From: Peronospora farinosa
Lineage: Eukaryota > Oomycota > Peronosporomycetes > Peronosporales > Peronosporaceae
Assembly (NCBI GenBank): GCA_947646735.1
Contig: CANTFK010000943.1
Coordinates: 496,001-560,000, forward strand
Length of the DNA stretch: 64,000 nucleotides
Direction: 5' to 3'
Both the position numbers and the translations under genes were made by a program. Of the stretch, positions 35,338 through 45,066 are shown in pieces (position 1 is the stretch's first letter; each line of letters starts with the position of its first letter). The notes under the pieces are model-generated. The model was given only the letters and a program-made list of their open reading frames with translations. It was not told the origin of the DNA and did no database searches.

Positions 35338-36758
35338 ATGCCGATACCGAGCGATGCCGGTCTTGGCTTCAAGGAGGACGACGCACGGCTGAACGAGCGC
35401 ATTACCAAGGCACGCTCGGAGCTCTCCGAGTTGCACAAGATCATTGCCAAGGACGACCGTAAATTAGGTGACAGCAACGGGCCCGCTACGCGCACACGAA
35501 GCCGTACAATCTCTACGAATCAGCACGACGCCAAGCGAGACACAGTGCGACAGCGGCCAGCGCTGCTAGATGCAGATTATCATAGATCTTGGAAGCTTGG
35601 GAGCGTGTCAGGTGAACGGCTTGTCCAGCTTTCACGTGCGGAAGATACAACGCGCTCAGACCGCATGCGATTAGCGGAACTCTCGGACGAACAGCTCAAG
35701 TGGCCGATTGCAGAGAAGGAAACAGCAGGTTTACACTCGAATAGAGCAAAGATGAGTCCAGTAGACAGGGTACGAATCACTACGGTACCTCGTCGCACTA
35801 CAGCTAAGGATTTGAGAGAGTGTTCGACCGACTTTGTGCAGCAGGCACTGAATTTTGACAATGTCATGGACGATGACGATGACGTAGAGACTGTACCACG
35901 GCCATCATCAGAGAGGATGATGCATCATGATGAGAGTACAAGTCGAGATTTTGACCAGAAACATACAGGAGAGTGTGGTGAAACAAGGACGCACCAGGAT
36001 CTACACACGTATGTACGGCAGATGGAAGAGACCATTGCACAACTTGTGCAGCAAAAGGATGAGTTACTGAGGAACCAGGCAGAGTTTGATAAACAGGCAA
36101 GTGGCATCTTCCCGTCGCTCGAGAACTTGAATCATCAGCTTTCACAGATTGTACAGGGCAAATTACTGCAGTCAGGACAGTCGCAGCACAATGATGACGT
36201 TGTTACTTTACATGATGACATGCTTGATGAACTGCGCGTTCAACGAGAGCAGTTGAGTGAACTGGAAGCCGATAGCAAGCGCCGTAAATATGATGCAGAG
36301 CTGCAGGAACAGGACCGCGCCATTGAGATCTCACAGATTAAAGCTGATGTTATCAATGTCGTGGCCAATGGAAAAATGCGCGACGAGCGCACAGAGCTGA
36401 TGTCCGATTCGATCAAGAAACTCCAGCAGGAGCTTCAGGAGGCGGTTAAAAACATGGTGCAACGCTATCAGATGCTAGACAAACGAATTAGCCAGCTCCA
36501 GACACCAATGACGCAGCCCCGACTAGTGGTACGTTATGCTTGTTACCGCAGTATGTTTTGTACATGTAATATTTGACTGACATTTGAACATGTTGACATT
36601 CGATGGTTTCCGGTTATGAATAGAGCCGCAAGACGCAACGAGACACGCTAGTTTTTATCGTCGCAGTGTTGTCGGGGATCGTTTCTGTAGCAATCGGTTT
36701 CCTCCTCATGAATAGCGGAAATTGCGGGGTGATGGAGCAATGCCACCCGCTCGTATAG
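35338..36758 (+). CDS. Tail-anchored coiled-coil protein of unknown function
   Basis: Exons 35338..36528 and 36624..36758, in phase, 441 residues. The family is not recognised. Start at ATG 35,338 (MPIPSDAGLGFKEDDARL). The first 60 residues and a block from about 220 to 395 are coiled coil (NERITKARSELSELHKIIA; QVQREQLSEL-type heptads near 36,230-36,480); the middle is charged and probably disordered. Splicing adds a single hydrophobic span (LVFIVAVLSGIVSVAIGFLLM) followed by only about 15 residues with two cysteines. This is the layout of tail-anchored proteins such as golgins, SNARE-like tethers or ER/mitochondrial outer-membrane proteins. Without the intron the protein would end before the span, so the second exon decides its location. 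It converges with the phosphotransferase gene, 134 bp between stops. Confidence 0.75.
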
Positions 36759-36892
36759 TATTTTCGCCCAAATTTGCATTTCAGCTTTCTGAATACCCCA
36801 CCATGCTCGCTTGAGATCAAAAATTGCAATTGTGCTTCTTAACGCAGTTACATGCTTCGTGGTTGTGCCACTAGTACGCAGTGAAACAAGCT

Positions 36893-38465
36893 TTATATCT
36901 GCTTCACTTTAAAGATACGAATACCTAAAATTGTGGCAAGCTCCGTAGAGAGGAAGAAGATCATGTGCACATAGGCCAACAATGAGATCGTGAAGAACAG
37001 CTGCACTACAGAGCTTTCATGGCCCTACACAGCGTTACGTTACAAAGTTAGTAAACAGCGTAGATGCGCCACAATACGACCAAAAACGCACCCAAGGCAC
37101 CATACCAACCAGCAGCAGGAAAGAAACGACAACCTGGATCAAGAACGTCTTGCGCAGTAACCAGTACGGCTCTCCACACATGTGCGAAAGCATCATGTGC
37201 ATCACCATCTGCAATAGAAGTATAGCCACGCTAAAGTTAGCATCATAACTTTCAGTGAGAAGACTCGATGTCATACCTTTGCAAAGACTAACCCAACAGT
37301 CCAGATGAGGAGACGTGGGTGGTCCGTAAATACATCAGACGGAGAACAAAGCACCCAAAGGGCAGACATCAAAACAAGCGCGATGAAAGGCATAATTCCA
37401 ATTAGTGCTGCAGCGCCATCTTTCGCTCTGCGCTCCATTGATCGGATAGCAATCACACCTGCGCAAAAGACACAAAACGCATTGGTCCTACTGTTCCATG
37501 CAGCCAATTATTATCGACACAATACTTCACCACTGAAAAAACACTGAACAATCGCAATGGTGATCGTGATCAAGACGAGCACGTGGTTATTGTTCAGCTG
37601 CGGAAAGAAAACGTTGGGCTGTGTCCAGACCGTTGGCCCGATGATAGCCGTGGCAATGTAGATCGAGTACATGATCAGCAAACCTTCGTTAGGTCCATTG
37701 ATAATTGGAAGTGCCAGTGTGCCAGTGTAATACTCCTCCCACGTTGCCATAAAGAACACCATGGCCGGTGCAAGGAAAATCAACAGCGACTAGCATTATC
37801 AACAACAACAACAACATCAATGACTACTAAGAATCTTCCACACCTTCACTCAAAAACACTATATTAATACGCACCCAATACGTTGGTCCGAGCATGATCG
37901 TTGACGCAAATGTACAGGCACTGACAACCACATTAAGTGCATCGCAACCATGGTCGAACAAGAGTCCGAGTGGCGACGAGTTGCCCGTCTTCCGAGCTTG
38001 TTTACCATCTGCCACGTCCAAGATCTGATAAAATAGTAGCGAGAAACCTGCATTCATGTACACCCATCTCGGTGCTTCCTCCACCATGTTCGGTGCGTAC
38101 CTATGCAACAACAACAAAACAAGACAAGTCATCATGTAATCCTCTTCTCTCGATTGATACCACCTTTTACTACGTCCTCACCAAAACATAATCACATGTG
38201 ATAGAATCACAAGCGATAGTGCTCCAATCGTAATGGCGTTCGGTGCAATTCGTGGTGACAGCACGTGATTCACAAGCCATTGAGCCAATGGAGAGATCAC
38301 GTGATTGTACAAGAGCGACGCGTCGCTGCCGCTATAGCGATAGTCCAAAATGTGCTTTACACCTTCTTCCGTTACGTAGTGATACGACTGCATTGTTTTC
38401 TTGACTTCAGATTGGGGCTGACTACTCGACGTGGACGATGTAGTAGCATCGGATCCGGTAGGCAT
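36893..38465 (-). CDS. Ethanolamine/choline phosphotransferase (CDP-alcohol phosphotransferase)
   Basis: Six exons on the minus strand: 38465..38182, 38100..37875, 37789..37531, 37458..37277, 37208..37092, 37024..36893, in phase, 399 residues, the usual size of EPT/CPT enzymes. They transfer phosphoethanolamine or phosphocholine from the CDP form to diacylglycerol in the ER or Golgi, the last step of the Kennedy pathway. The class signature DGxxAR(8)GxxxDxxxD is complete: DGKQARKTGNSSPLGLLFDHGCD. The preceding Pro-Asn-Ile-like APNAITIGAL and FYQILDVADG are typical. About eight to ten membrane spans are visible (for example VFLMATWEEYYTG loop, LIGIMPFIALVLMSALWVL, VVVSFLLLVGMVPW, LFFTISLLAYVHMIFFL). 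The fifth donor (GTGCGT at 37,091) was chosen because a CTAAC branch site follows and both phase and family length fit. Headgroup specificity cannot be told. Confidence 0.9.
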
Positions 38466-38864
38466 TATCGTTTGGGTTGTAACGATGGCCTAAGTGGGTT
38501 AATATATGTAGATCCATGATATTTATGTGTAGGTTGTGTGTACACGAATCTTGAAGCGACGCGAGCCAGCAGGTATGGTACAAAAAAATGACGTAGTAGG
38601 TGCAAATGCTGTGCATATTGCTGCGTACTTCTTCCTTCTGAATGTCGGTATTATCTTGAATGACAAGATCCTCATGTGTCGATGTTTCGAACCAACCAAA
38701 TCAGATGTATATATATTTTTGAGGAAGCGGAAGGCTACGTCGAGTCATGTCACAAGTATTAAGTGGCGAGTAGGACGAGTCAACTTGCAAGGAACTGCTG
38801 GTCAATCATAGGCCAAGTATCACGTTGTTATCTTCTTCACTGTAACCTTTCTGGAGCTTGTGCT

Positions 38865-38907
38865 GCGAGTACAATCGACAATCGAGACCACTGTCGATTG
38901 TACTCGC
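38865..38907. repeat. Perfect 16 bp inverted repeat (hairpin)
   Basis: Arms GCGAGTACAATCGACA at 38,865-38,880 and its exact reverse complement at 38,892-38,907, separated by an 11-base loop. No T-run follows, so a bacterial-type terminator reading does not apply. Confidence 0.95.
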
Positions 38908-39081
38908 CTGTGGACGCGGCGTAAAGCAAGTCGAGGTCTTTTGCAGAAGCTGTTGTAATGTTGACCGATTCAATCCCAAACTCATTTCAAACTTGCCTAG
39001 GCGTATGATCTCGGAGCTGTAGAGATGTTATAGTTCATACGTCAGTCCTAGAACTCGTCCGCGGAAGACCTTTACACACTT

Positions 39082-39101
39082 ATGCTGTTTTTATACAGCA
39101 T
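39082..39101. repeat. 7 bp inverted repeat
   Basis: ATGCTGT at 39,082-39,088 and ACAGCAT at 39,095-39,101 around a T-rich 6-base loop. Second of three hairpins within 400 bp. Confidence 0.85.
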
Positions 39102-39216
39102 GTAGCCCCCTTGTCTTTTATAATTGGATTGTTGCCCCTGCCTGGGAATATGGAATTTGGGTACAAAATGGTCAAAGTTTGTGAAATAATCCTCAGCGAC
39201 TTGTGCTTGAAAGAAG

Positions 39217-39267
39217 CAGCTGCAACCGACTCGCCCTACTTTTTGCAGAACGGGTCGGTTGCAGCTG
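39217..39267. repeat. Perfect 14 bp inverted repeat
   Basis: CAGCTGCAACCGAC at 39,217-39,230 and its exact reverse complement at 39,254-39,267, loop 23 bases. Flanking GAAG and CTTC segments hint that the original repeat was longer. Confidence 0.95.
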
Positions 39268-40612
39268 AAATTTTCATGCTTCTTTTGTGTCGTTACAAGT
39301 GTTCGAAACCGTGAGACATTATTGCATATAGATTTTCTTGTTGTTTAAACACGTTAATTTGTTACCTATATTGGATCAAATCGTTTGTTTAATTTTATCC
39401 CTCACTATCTGCAAATAACAATCATACTAAAATACTAAAGAATTAAGGGCATGCGCTATTTTAGCGGACTGTGCTTGTTCGAAAAAGCGCCATATCAAGT
39501 GTCTGGTGAAAGAACTGATCCGACGAGCTAATTCTTGCTTGTGAGAGATGTAGGCTTTGTCATGAGCAGCGTCGTGTAGTCGTCAATACTCGTGCAAGTG
39601 TATATCGATAGATTCTTGTGGATTTTCTGTGATATATACACAAGTGTCCCACACATCGCAGGTGCCTCTTCTAATGAGACGCAACCAAGCAGCTTCAAGG
39701 AAGGATACCAATAGCCTTTGACAGTATCCACGTCAACCAGAAAGATAGCAACCTTCGGTTTCTTACCAGCACTCCCAGCTCATGCCAGACCGGCGGGCGG
39801 TCGAGCGCAAAGGAAAAACTATGAAGTCAAGTAAGGGCTAGTCACACTACTGCTTCGAGCCAGCCGGTACTGCCTCGAGTGCGTACAATGCTCGTCTAGT
39901 CAACATCAATATGATTTGAGTGCAGCGCAGACAGCATCATTTACAAAAACTAATGACCTTTAGACCCCGGCAAGTCTGATTACGAGCATGGAACATGTCG
40001 CTTCGGTAAGACGAGTCTGGAGGGTATCGGACGGTCCGACACAAATCTTCACTCTTTGCAGCTGGTGCATTTATATGACAAACAAGCTCATGTAAGCCCA
40101 TTCTCTTGGCAAGAAGGTGGACGTGTACGTACATGACGACAGCAAGTGTTCTCCTCCGCACCATCGCTACTTTGATTGTCGGACTTCCAAAACGAGTAGT
40201 ATTGTACATGCACCATCAAACAGTTTTGTCCCAATGCGATGAGCTGCATTTAAAGAGATTATAGTGCACGGCGCTTAATAGTATGGAAAATTAACGACTT
40301 TAACTTGTCAGGAAAAATCGAATAATTGGGTTTAAAAGCCAGAGAATTTGGAGACACACGGATTAGAAATGTATACCCTTTTGCGGAGTCAACTTTATTT
40401 CTTCTCGAATCAGTTTGTAACGACTTTTAACGACGGATAAATATGCATCAATCACCGTTTAAACTACTGTTTCATTTGGAATAAAACTCGACAAAAACAA
40501 TAGGTCATTTACCCCCTCTAATTCACAACCTCAAATTATTTCCTCCCCCGACCCCTACGATCATTATATTGAATGTCTGCGACACGTCCGTGAGAAGAAA
40601 AAGAACGGTAAG

Positions 40613-40654
40613 CCCTCGTACTTTTCGTGAAAACCCTCGTACTTTTTGGTAAAA
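40613..40654. repeat. 21 bp tandem duplication upstream of the second phosphotransferase gene
   Basis: Two adjacent units starting CCCTCGTACTTTT at 40,613 and 40,634, differing at about three positions. It lies 55 to 95 bp before the chosen start codon, in the likely 5' leader or promoter. Confidence 0.85.
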
Positions 40655-40707
40655 GCCACGACCAAAGAGCCCATTTTAAGATTACGCCAGAACATTTCGT
40701 GCTCGAA

Positions 40708-41862
40708 ATGGTGGCTATCAAGTCCGAAGAAATCATGTATGGCTCGACGGTCAACGGCTCGTCCGAGGGCATGAAGCGTCGTAACAGTTTACGCTCTAAT
40801 TCCTCTACAAGCAGCGGTGATGACGAGATGGAAACCATTAAACTCGCACCCACGAACTCATCGAATTGTTCGCCCCGGTCCGTCGCTAAGAAAGCCACGT
40901 ACGAGTCAATCTTGGAACGTTATTTGATGGCCACATGCACCAAGATGTACGACGTAGAGGAGCTTATTGATTACTATTGGCATCGACGACTGGCCGCTGT
41001 ACCTGCTGTGATTGTGAGCTACCTGCCTTTTGTCATTACTCCTAACCAGATCACTATCTTTGGTTTATTTCTTGGCTGGGGTGCCGCCTTGTGTCTTTAT
41101 GACTCGGAGTTTCATTACCCACTGTCCTGGGAACCTTCCCATTCGCTGCTGGCGGCCGCGTTCTTGATGTTTACTTGGATTATCTCTGACTGTACGGATG
41201 GACAGGTTGCTCGTCTCTGCAAGCGCGGTACGCGCACAGGTCGCATCTTGGACGGTGTCGTGGATTTTCTCGTCATTGTCCCTAACTTTTTGATTATGGG
41301 TGATGTCATGCAGCATCATTATGGAGATAATGTCATGCTATTCTATTTGGGTTTCGGGTCGGGCATGTCGCTCTGGCTACACGCTCTCATTTATGACAAG
41401 ATTAAGAACGTTTACATGGAGAACGCCCTTCCACAGTCTGAATGTGACGGCGAAACGGTCGCCAGTGTGCGGGCTGAGTATCGTGCCGCTCTTAAACAGT
41501 CGGCTTGTGCTCTGGATACGATTCTACTTGGAATCTACACGGCTTATCTCACTATTCAGGCGAGCTTTACGTCAGATGCCGCATCAAAGGCGGAGACCAA
41601 CCGTCAAGCAGTGCTAGGTGCTTGTACCAGTGAGCAGCACGAAGCTTACCGCCGAAGATTCAGCGGACTCGCGCGCATCGCATCGTTCTTGGGGATCAGC
41701 ACTCACGTCACTGCTGTCTATCTAGCTTATTTTCTCGCGATCTTCCATTGGGACGTGATCTTCTACATGCAGTTCTACCCGATCGTCCTGCTAAACATCG
41801 TCCTGGTGGGCGTGCTTATCGAGTACAAGCGTTCCGGCATGGCCACGTACACGCCAAGCTAA
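40708..41862 (+). CDS. CDP-alcohol phosphatidyltransferase family protein
   Basis: Single exon, 384 residues from ATG 40,708 (MVAIKSEEIMYGSTVNGSS). The class-I CDP-alcohol phosphotransferase signature is intact: DGQVARLCKRGTRTGRILDGVVD, giving DGxxAR, then G, D and D at the right spacing; it is preceded by TPNQITIFGLFLGWGAAL. About six to eight membrane spans are seen, the last ending NIVLVGVLIEYKRSG. The N-terminal 75 residues are Ser-rich and probably cytosolic. The sequence between the fifth and sixth spans (about residues 230-320) is hydrophilic. It is not a close copy of the EPT-like gene at 36,893: no introns and little similarity outside the signature. Substrate could be inositol, a phosphoglycerol or another alcohol; this cannot be decided by eye. 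Confidence 0.83.
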   Translation: MVAIKSEEIMYGSTVNGSSEGMKRRNSLRSNSSTSSGDDEMETIKLAPTNSSNCSPRSVAKKATYESILERYLMATCTKMYDVEELIDYYWHRRLAAVPAVIVSYLPFVITPNQITIFGLFLGWGAALCLYDSEFHYPLSWEPSHSLLAAAFLMFTWIISDCTDGQVARLCKRGTRTGRILDGVVDFLVIVPNFLIMGDVMQHHYGDNVMLFYLGFGSGMSLWLHALIYDKIKNVYMENALPQSECDGETVASVRAEYRAALKQSACALDTILLGIYTAYLTIQASFTSDAASKAETNRQAVLGACTSEQHEAYRRRFSGLARIASFLGISTHVTAVYLAYFLAIFHWDVIFYMQFYPIVLLNIVLVGVLIEYKRSGMATYTPS

Positions 41863-42102
41863 GGCAGATGCGTTCTACACGTAATTGCGGCTGCCAGCGT
41901 TCATGTCTTGCCTTTTCTAAACGATCAGAGCCATCATTAGGCTGAGGTTTGCCTTCGCGACACCAGAAATTTTACCAAACGAGTCGAGTCAGCAAGTAGC
42001 AATGTAGATATCGATCGTAACAACTTTCCCTATGAATGTATGCATACACTATCATCTCGACACCAAGTTACATCTTGCTATCGCCTATGTCAACGTCTAT
42101 GA

Positions 42103-44637
42103 TCACCGCTTGCCCATGCTAAAGAGCACAGGAAAATTCATTCGACTGGGAATCGCAATCGAAAACAACAGCAAGAATACAAGCCCCAAAGCTTGCACGA
42201 AGTACAGTAGACTCTGGTCGATAGGAAATGCCTGCTCAAAGTAACCCAGCAGTGCAAAAAGTGCTGGAGCCGCAGCGCTTGCGATGAAGTGAGCCACGTA
42301 CCGAATGCGTTGTGCAGCGCGATGCACAGCAAGCCGTCGATCAACGGCAAGGGAGTTGTCCAGCAGAGCCATAATTCCGTGAGAAGCCACACCCGCGACG
42401 AGTTGCTTCACCACAAGTACACCCACCACCATAAACCATGAAAATGGCAGCTCATCCACCTTAAAGAGATTGATGAGCGGAAAGCAGCCCAAAACGGGAG
42501 CTTGAAGAAGCAAACCAATACGTAGCGTAGCAAGCGGTGTCATGACATTTCGCGTAGAAGAACACATCATGGCCGAAACTATCTGGCTCAGGAGCACAGC
42601 CAGAGACAGTGATGCCAACGTTCCAGAGACTGTAAGCGTGATTGAGGACACCGTTGACCGCGAAGCGAGTCGTTCAGCGCTCACGCTGCCACCTAATGTA
42701 ATCGGGTTCTGCTTGAAAAACCACAGCGGAACCATCTCGTCAAAACTTAGCTGTACCAGCAACCAGAAGAAATACACCAGCAGTACAAGACAAGCTAGCG
42801 GTTCGCGTGTGATTGCGAGTTCAGGCACGGAAGTATCAACAGATTTCGGCAAAGGTCGAGTCGCTTTCACGGACTTTTTCTCCCGCGGCTGTTTCATTCC
42901 ATAGGTTGCAGCAGTACTGCGGGCAACAGTTTCAGTCTTGCGTGAACAATTGGATTGTGAGTGCACAACCACAGAAATCTCTGGCTCCTGGTCCTCGAGG
43001 TCTTCAATGCCCTGCAAACCATATTCAGAGCAGTCAAAGAATGCTTCTTCGTCACTGTTATCGTCGCTCAAGGTGATGCGCGTGCTACCGGAATGCGAGC
43101 GACCAAAATTTAAATTTCGTGATCGCGGAGTTCCTACAATTTCGATTGTCCGCTCCAACGATCCAGTTGTTCGTTTGAGCAAGTCATCCAGAGAGCGTTC
43201 CTGTGCACTCTTGCCAATCTCGACGCCATTACGTCCGCCGTACCGCTGAGGAAGGCTATCAACACCGATAAGTGCAATCAGATCATAAGTGGCTGTTTCC
43301 TTCGACAGAAACGACACTTTGTCCGCAGTGCGCTTTGCAAGATGCGGGCGAATTCGTGCCATGACCTGTGAGAACCACACAGGCGAATTAAGCACTGCAA
43401 AAGCTTGCAGACGCTCCGGCAGTTCACGTTGCACCGTCTTTACCACTGCGCAGACACCATCTACGGCACGTGCGTCGGCATCGCCGAGCGAAAGGCCATC
43501 GAGATCCACTACATACACAATCTTTTGTGTTGGTGTGCGCAGCAACGTCTCCTGTGCAAAGGCCAAGAAGAAGCGATAGTGATCGCGCAAATCAGAAGTT
43601 GTGAAGCCCGCAGCAAAGAGTTTATCCATCTTGACTCTACCAACGAAGTCCCACACGATCAAGTGTCCGTCCGATGTGTAGCCGTGGAAATAATGAGGCA
43701 AAACACCACGGATTAGTCGGAAATGAGGCTGCGGCGTCGCCAGCATCTTGATTATTGCTAATTTTCCTGGTGAGGCCATGGTCTTCTTGATGCCTAAACC
43801 CATGGCTGTCCGTCCAAAAGTCTCCTCAAACGCTGACTTAACGTGAGCAACTGTAGTTGTCATGGGACTACCGCTCTCACTGCTACTAGTGCTACTGGTG
43901 TTCATACCGGTTGATGAGCGTGGTGAAGATTGTGCATCAATCTGAATCTGTGGCATAAAATTCAAAAAGTCGTCTTCCTCATCTGCAAGCTGAGTATACG
44001 ATGTCCGACTACGCAGACGCAGACCCACTAGCATCACCATCACACCAATCCACGCAAGAATTGACACAAAGCAAAATGGATAAAAATACAACGACGATTC
44101 TCCTACTGTCGGGTCCTCAGACGATCTTCGCGGTAGTTTCGCGCCAAGTGTGACCAAGGCAAACGTAATTATCGCACCAAGTCCGACACCCAGTGATTTT
44201 GCCATGGAAGTCAATTTTGTCTGTCGATTTCCACAAATATTGTCAATCTCAATCAGAGCCACAGGTAAGACGCCACTACTGAGTCCAGTTGCAAATCGAA
44301 CAAGCGACATGGCCACTAGACTCTTGCACAGCAGCAAACTAAAGAATCCCGCTCCTGTTACGGCTAGTCCCCATAGAATAACACCTTTGCTACTCTTGAG
44401 CGATCTCGCCAAATTGATCCAAAAGCCACAACTCAGTGCGTGGCCTAGAAACCCTGAGCCAGAGAGAATTGCAGTGTAGAATCCAAGACGATGGAATGAT
44501 GTCTCTGGATAGAAATGCAGCGTTAACATGGGCCCCAGCACCAGAATCACAGTCTGTGCAATGTACTCGATCATAGCACAGGCTGTGAGGAATAACATAC
44601 AAGCATTCACGCCTCCACAGCAGTCGAAACATGCCAT
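42103..44637 (-). CDS. MFS-type transporter with a Sec14 (CRAL-TRIO) domain in the central loop
   Basis: Single uninterrupted frame, 844 residues. Residues 10-210 hold about six membrane spans with MFS character (TVILVLGPMLTLHF, SLVRFATGLSSGVLPVAL, LGVGLGAIITFALVTLG). Residues about 300-470 form a CRAL-TRIO lipid-binding domain: PHYFHGYTSDGHLIVWDFVG, DLRDHYRFFLAFAQETLL, KIVYVVDLDGLSLGDADA, FAVLNSPVWFSQVMARIRPHL, ALIGVDSLPQRYGG. A disordered linker (about 480-605) follows, then six more spans (610-835; LSFDEMVPLWFFKQ recalls ZIF/ZIFL-type MFS carriers). Sec14 domains carry phospholipids or other hydrophobic ligands, so lipid sensing by, or delivery to, the transporter is inferred. There is no intron or stop between parts, so it is one protein as read. 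Substrate unknown. Confidence 0.82.
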   Translation of the reverse strand: MACFDCCGGVNACMLFLTACAMIEYIAQTVILVLGPMLTLHFYPETSFHRLGFYTAILSGSGFLGHALSCGFWINLARSLKSSKGVILWGLAVTGAGFFSLLLCKSLVAMSLVRFATGLSSGVLPVALIEIDNICGNRQTKLTSMAKSLGVGLGAIITFALVTLGAKLPRRSSEDPTVGESSLYFYPFCFVSILAWIGVMVMLVGLRLRSRTSYTQLADEEDDFLNFMPQIQIDAQSSPRSSTGMNTSSTSSSESGSPMTTTVAHVKSAFEETFGRTAMGLGIKKTMASPGKLAIIKMLATPQPHFRLIRGVLPHYFHGYTSDGHLIVWDFVGRVKMDKLFAAGFTTSDLRDHYRFFLAFAQETLLRTPTQKIVYVVDLDGLSLGDADARAVDGVCAVVKTVQRELPERLQAFAVLNSPVWFSQVMARIRPHLAKRTADKVSFLSKETATYDLIALIGVDSLPQRYGGRNGVEIGKSAQERSLDDLLKRTTGSLERTIEIVGTPRSRNLNFGRSHSGSTRITLSDDNSDEEAFFDCSEYGLQGIEDLEDQEPEISVVVHSQSNCSRKTETVARSTAATYGMKQPREKKSVKATRPLPKSVDTSVPELAITREPLACLVLLVYFFWLLVQLSFDEMVPLWFFKQNPITLGGSVSAERLASRSTVSSITLTVSGTLASLSLAVLLSQIVSAMMCSSTRNVMTPLATLRIGLLLQAPVLGCFPLINLFKVDELPFSWFMVVGVLVVKQLVAGVASHGIMALLDNSLAVDRRLAVHRAAQRIRYVAHFIASAAAPALFALLGYFEQAFPIDQSLLYFVQALGLVFLLLFSIAIPSRMNFPVLFSMGKR

Positions 44638-45066
44638 TGTAGTGGAGAATCAAGTCTTGTCTTTGTCAAGCTTGTTCTTCGTTGTTTGAAGCGCTACAAC
44701 GGTAGTATCGACACTGCTGGATAGAGAAGACGACAAACTAATTATATAGTATGAAACAGACCTTCAAATGTATGCGTAGATACGTCAATAGCCGCGAAGA
44801 AGACGAACGAGCGATGACTTCCTCGAGTAATGCGGTAATGGGAGAGAATGAATGTATCTATCACTTGGAGTCATGTGATTGGTTGAATGCGATTTCTTCG
44901 AATGTACTATTCGAGTTTAGTAGCGTGGTACACATTATTCTAGAAGTTACTTTTCCCTGCCGACTTTGAGGACAGAAAAGAGCGACAAGCGACACACTGG
45001 ACAGCCCTTTTTGACGTGCGCCTAACATTCTGTCGTGCCGTGCCACAGATTTTACACACATCGGAA
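44638..45066. other. Intergenic
   Basis: Upstream region of the MFS-Sec14 gene (minus) and 3' flank of the second ankyrin-PH gene (minus). Only a short frame at 44,751-44,969 with no recognisable features. Confidence 0.45.

Larger units (their letters stand above)
38466..40707. other. Gene-poor 2.2 kb between two divergent phosphotransferase genes
   Basis: No convincing gene. Short minus-strand frames at 39,528-39,731 and 39,937-40,209 have no recognisable domain. The left part holds three inverted repeats (listed separately); 40,613-40,654 holds a 21 bp tandem duplication. The two ends are the upstream regions of the flanking genes. Confidence 0.5.

Noticed and set aside
38865..38907. Rho-independent terminator
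   Set aside because: The stem is strong, but there is no T-run, it is not at a gene end and the genome is eukaryotic.
39937..40209. Minus-strand frame of 90 codons in the phosphotransferase gap
   Set aside because: No domain, no neighbouring exon in phase and no clear promoter; not called.
42542..43579. Plus-strand frames opposite the MFS-Sec14 gene
   Set aside because: Overlap a long well-supported gene on the other strand and have no recognisable domain.
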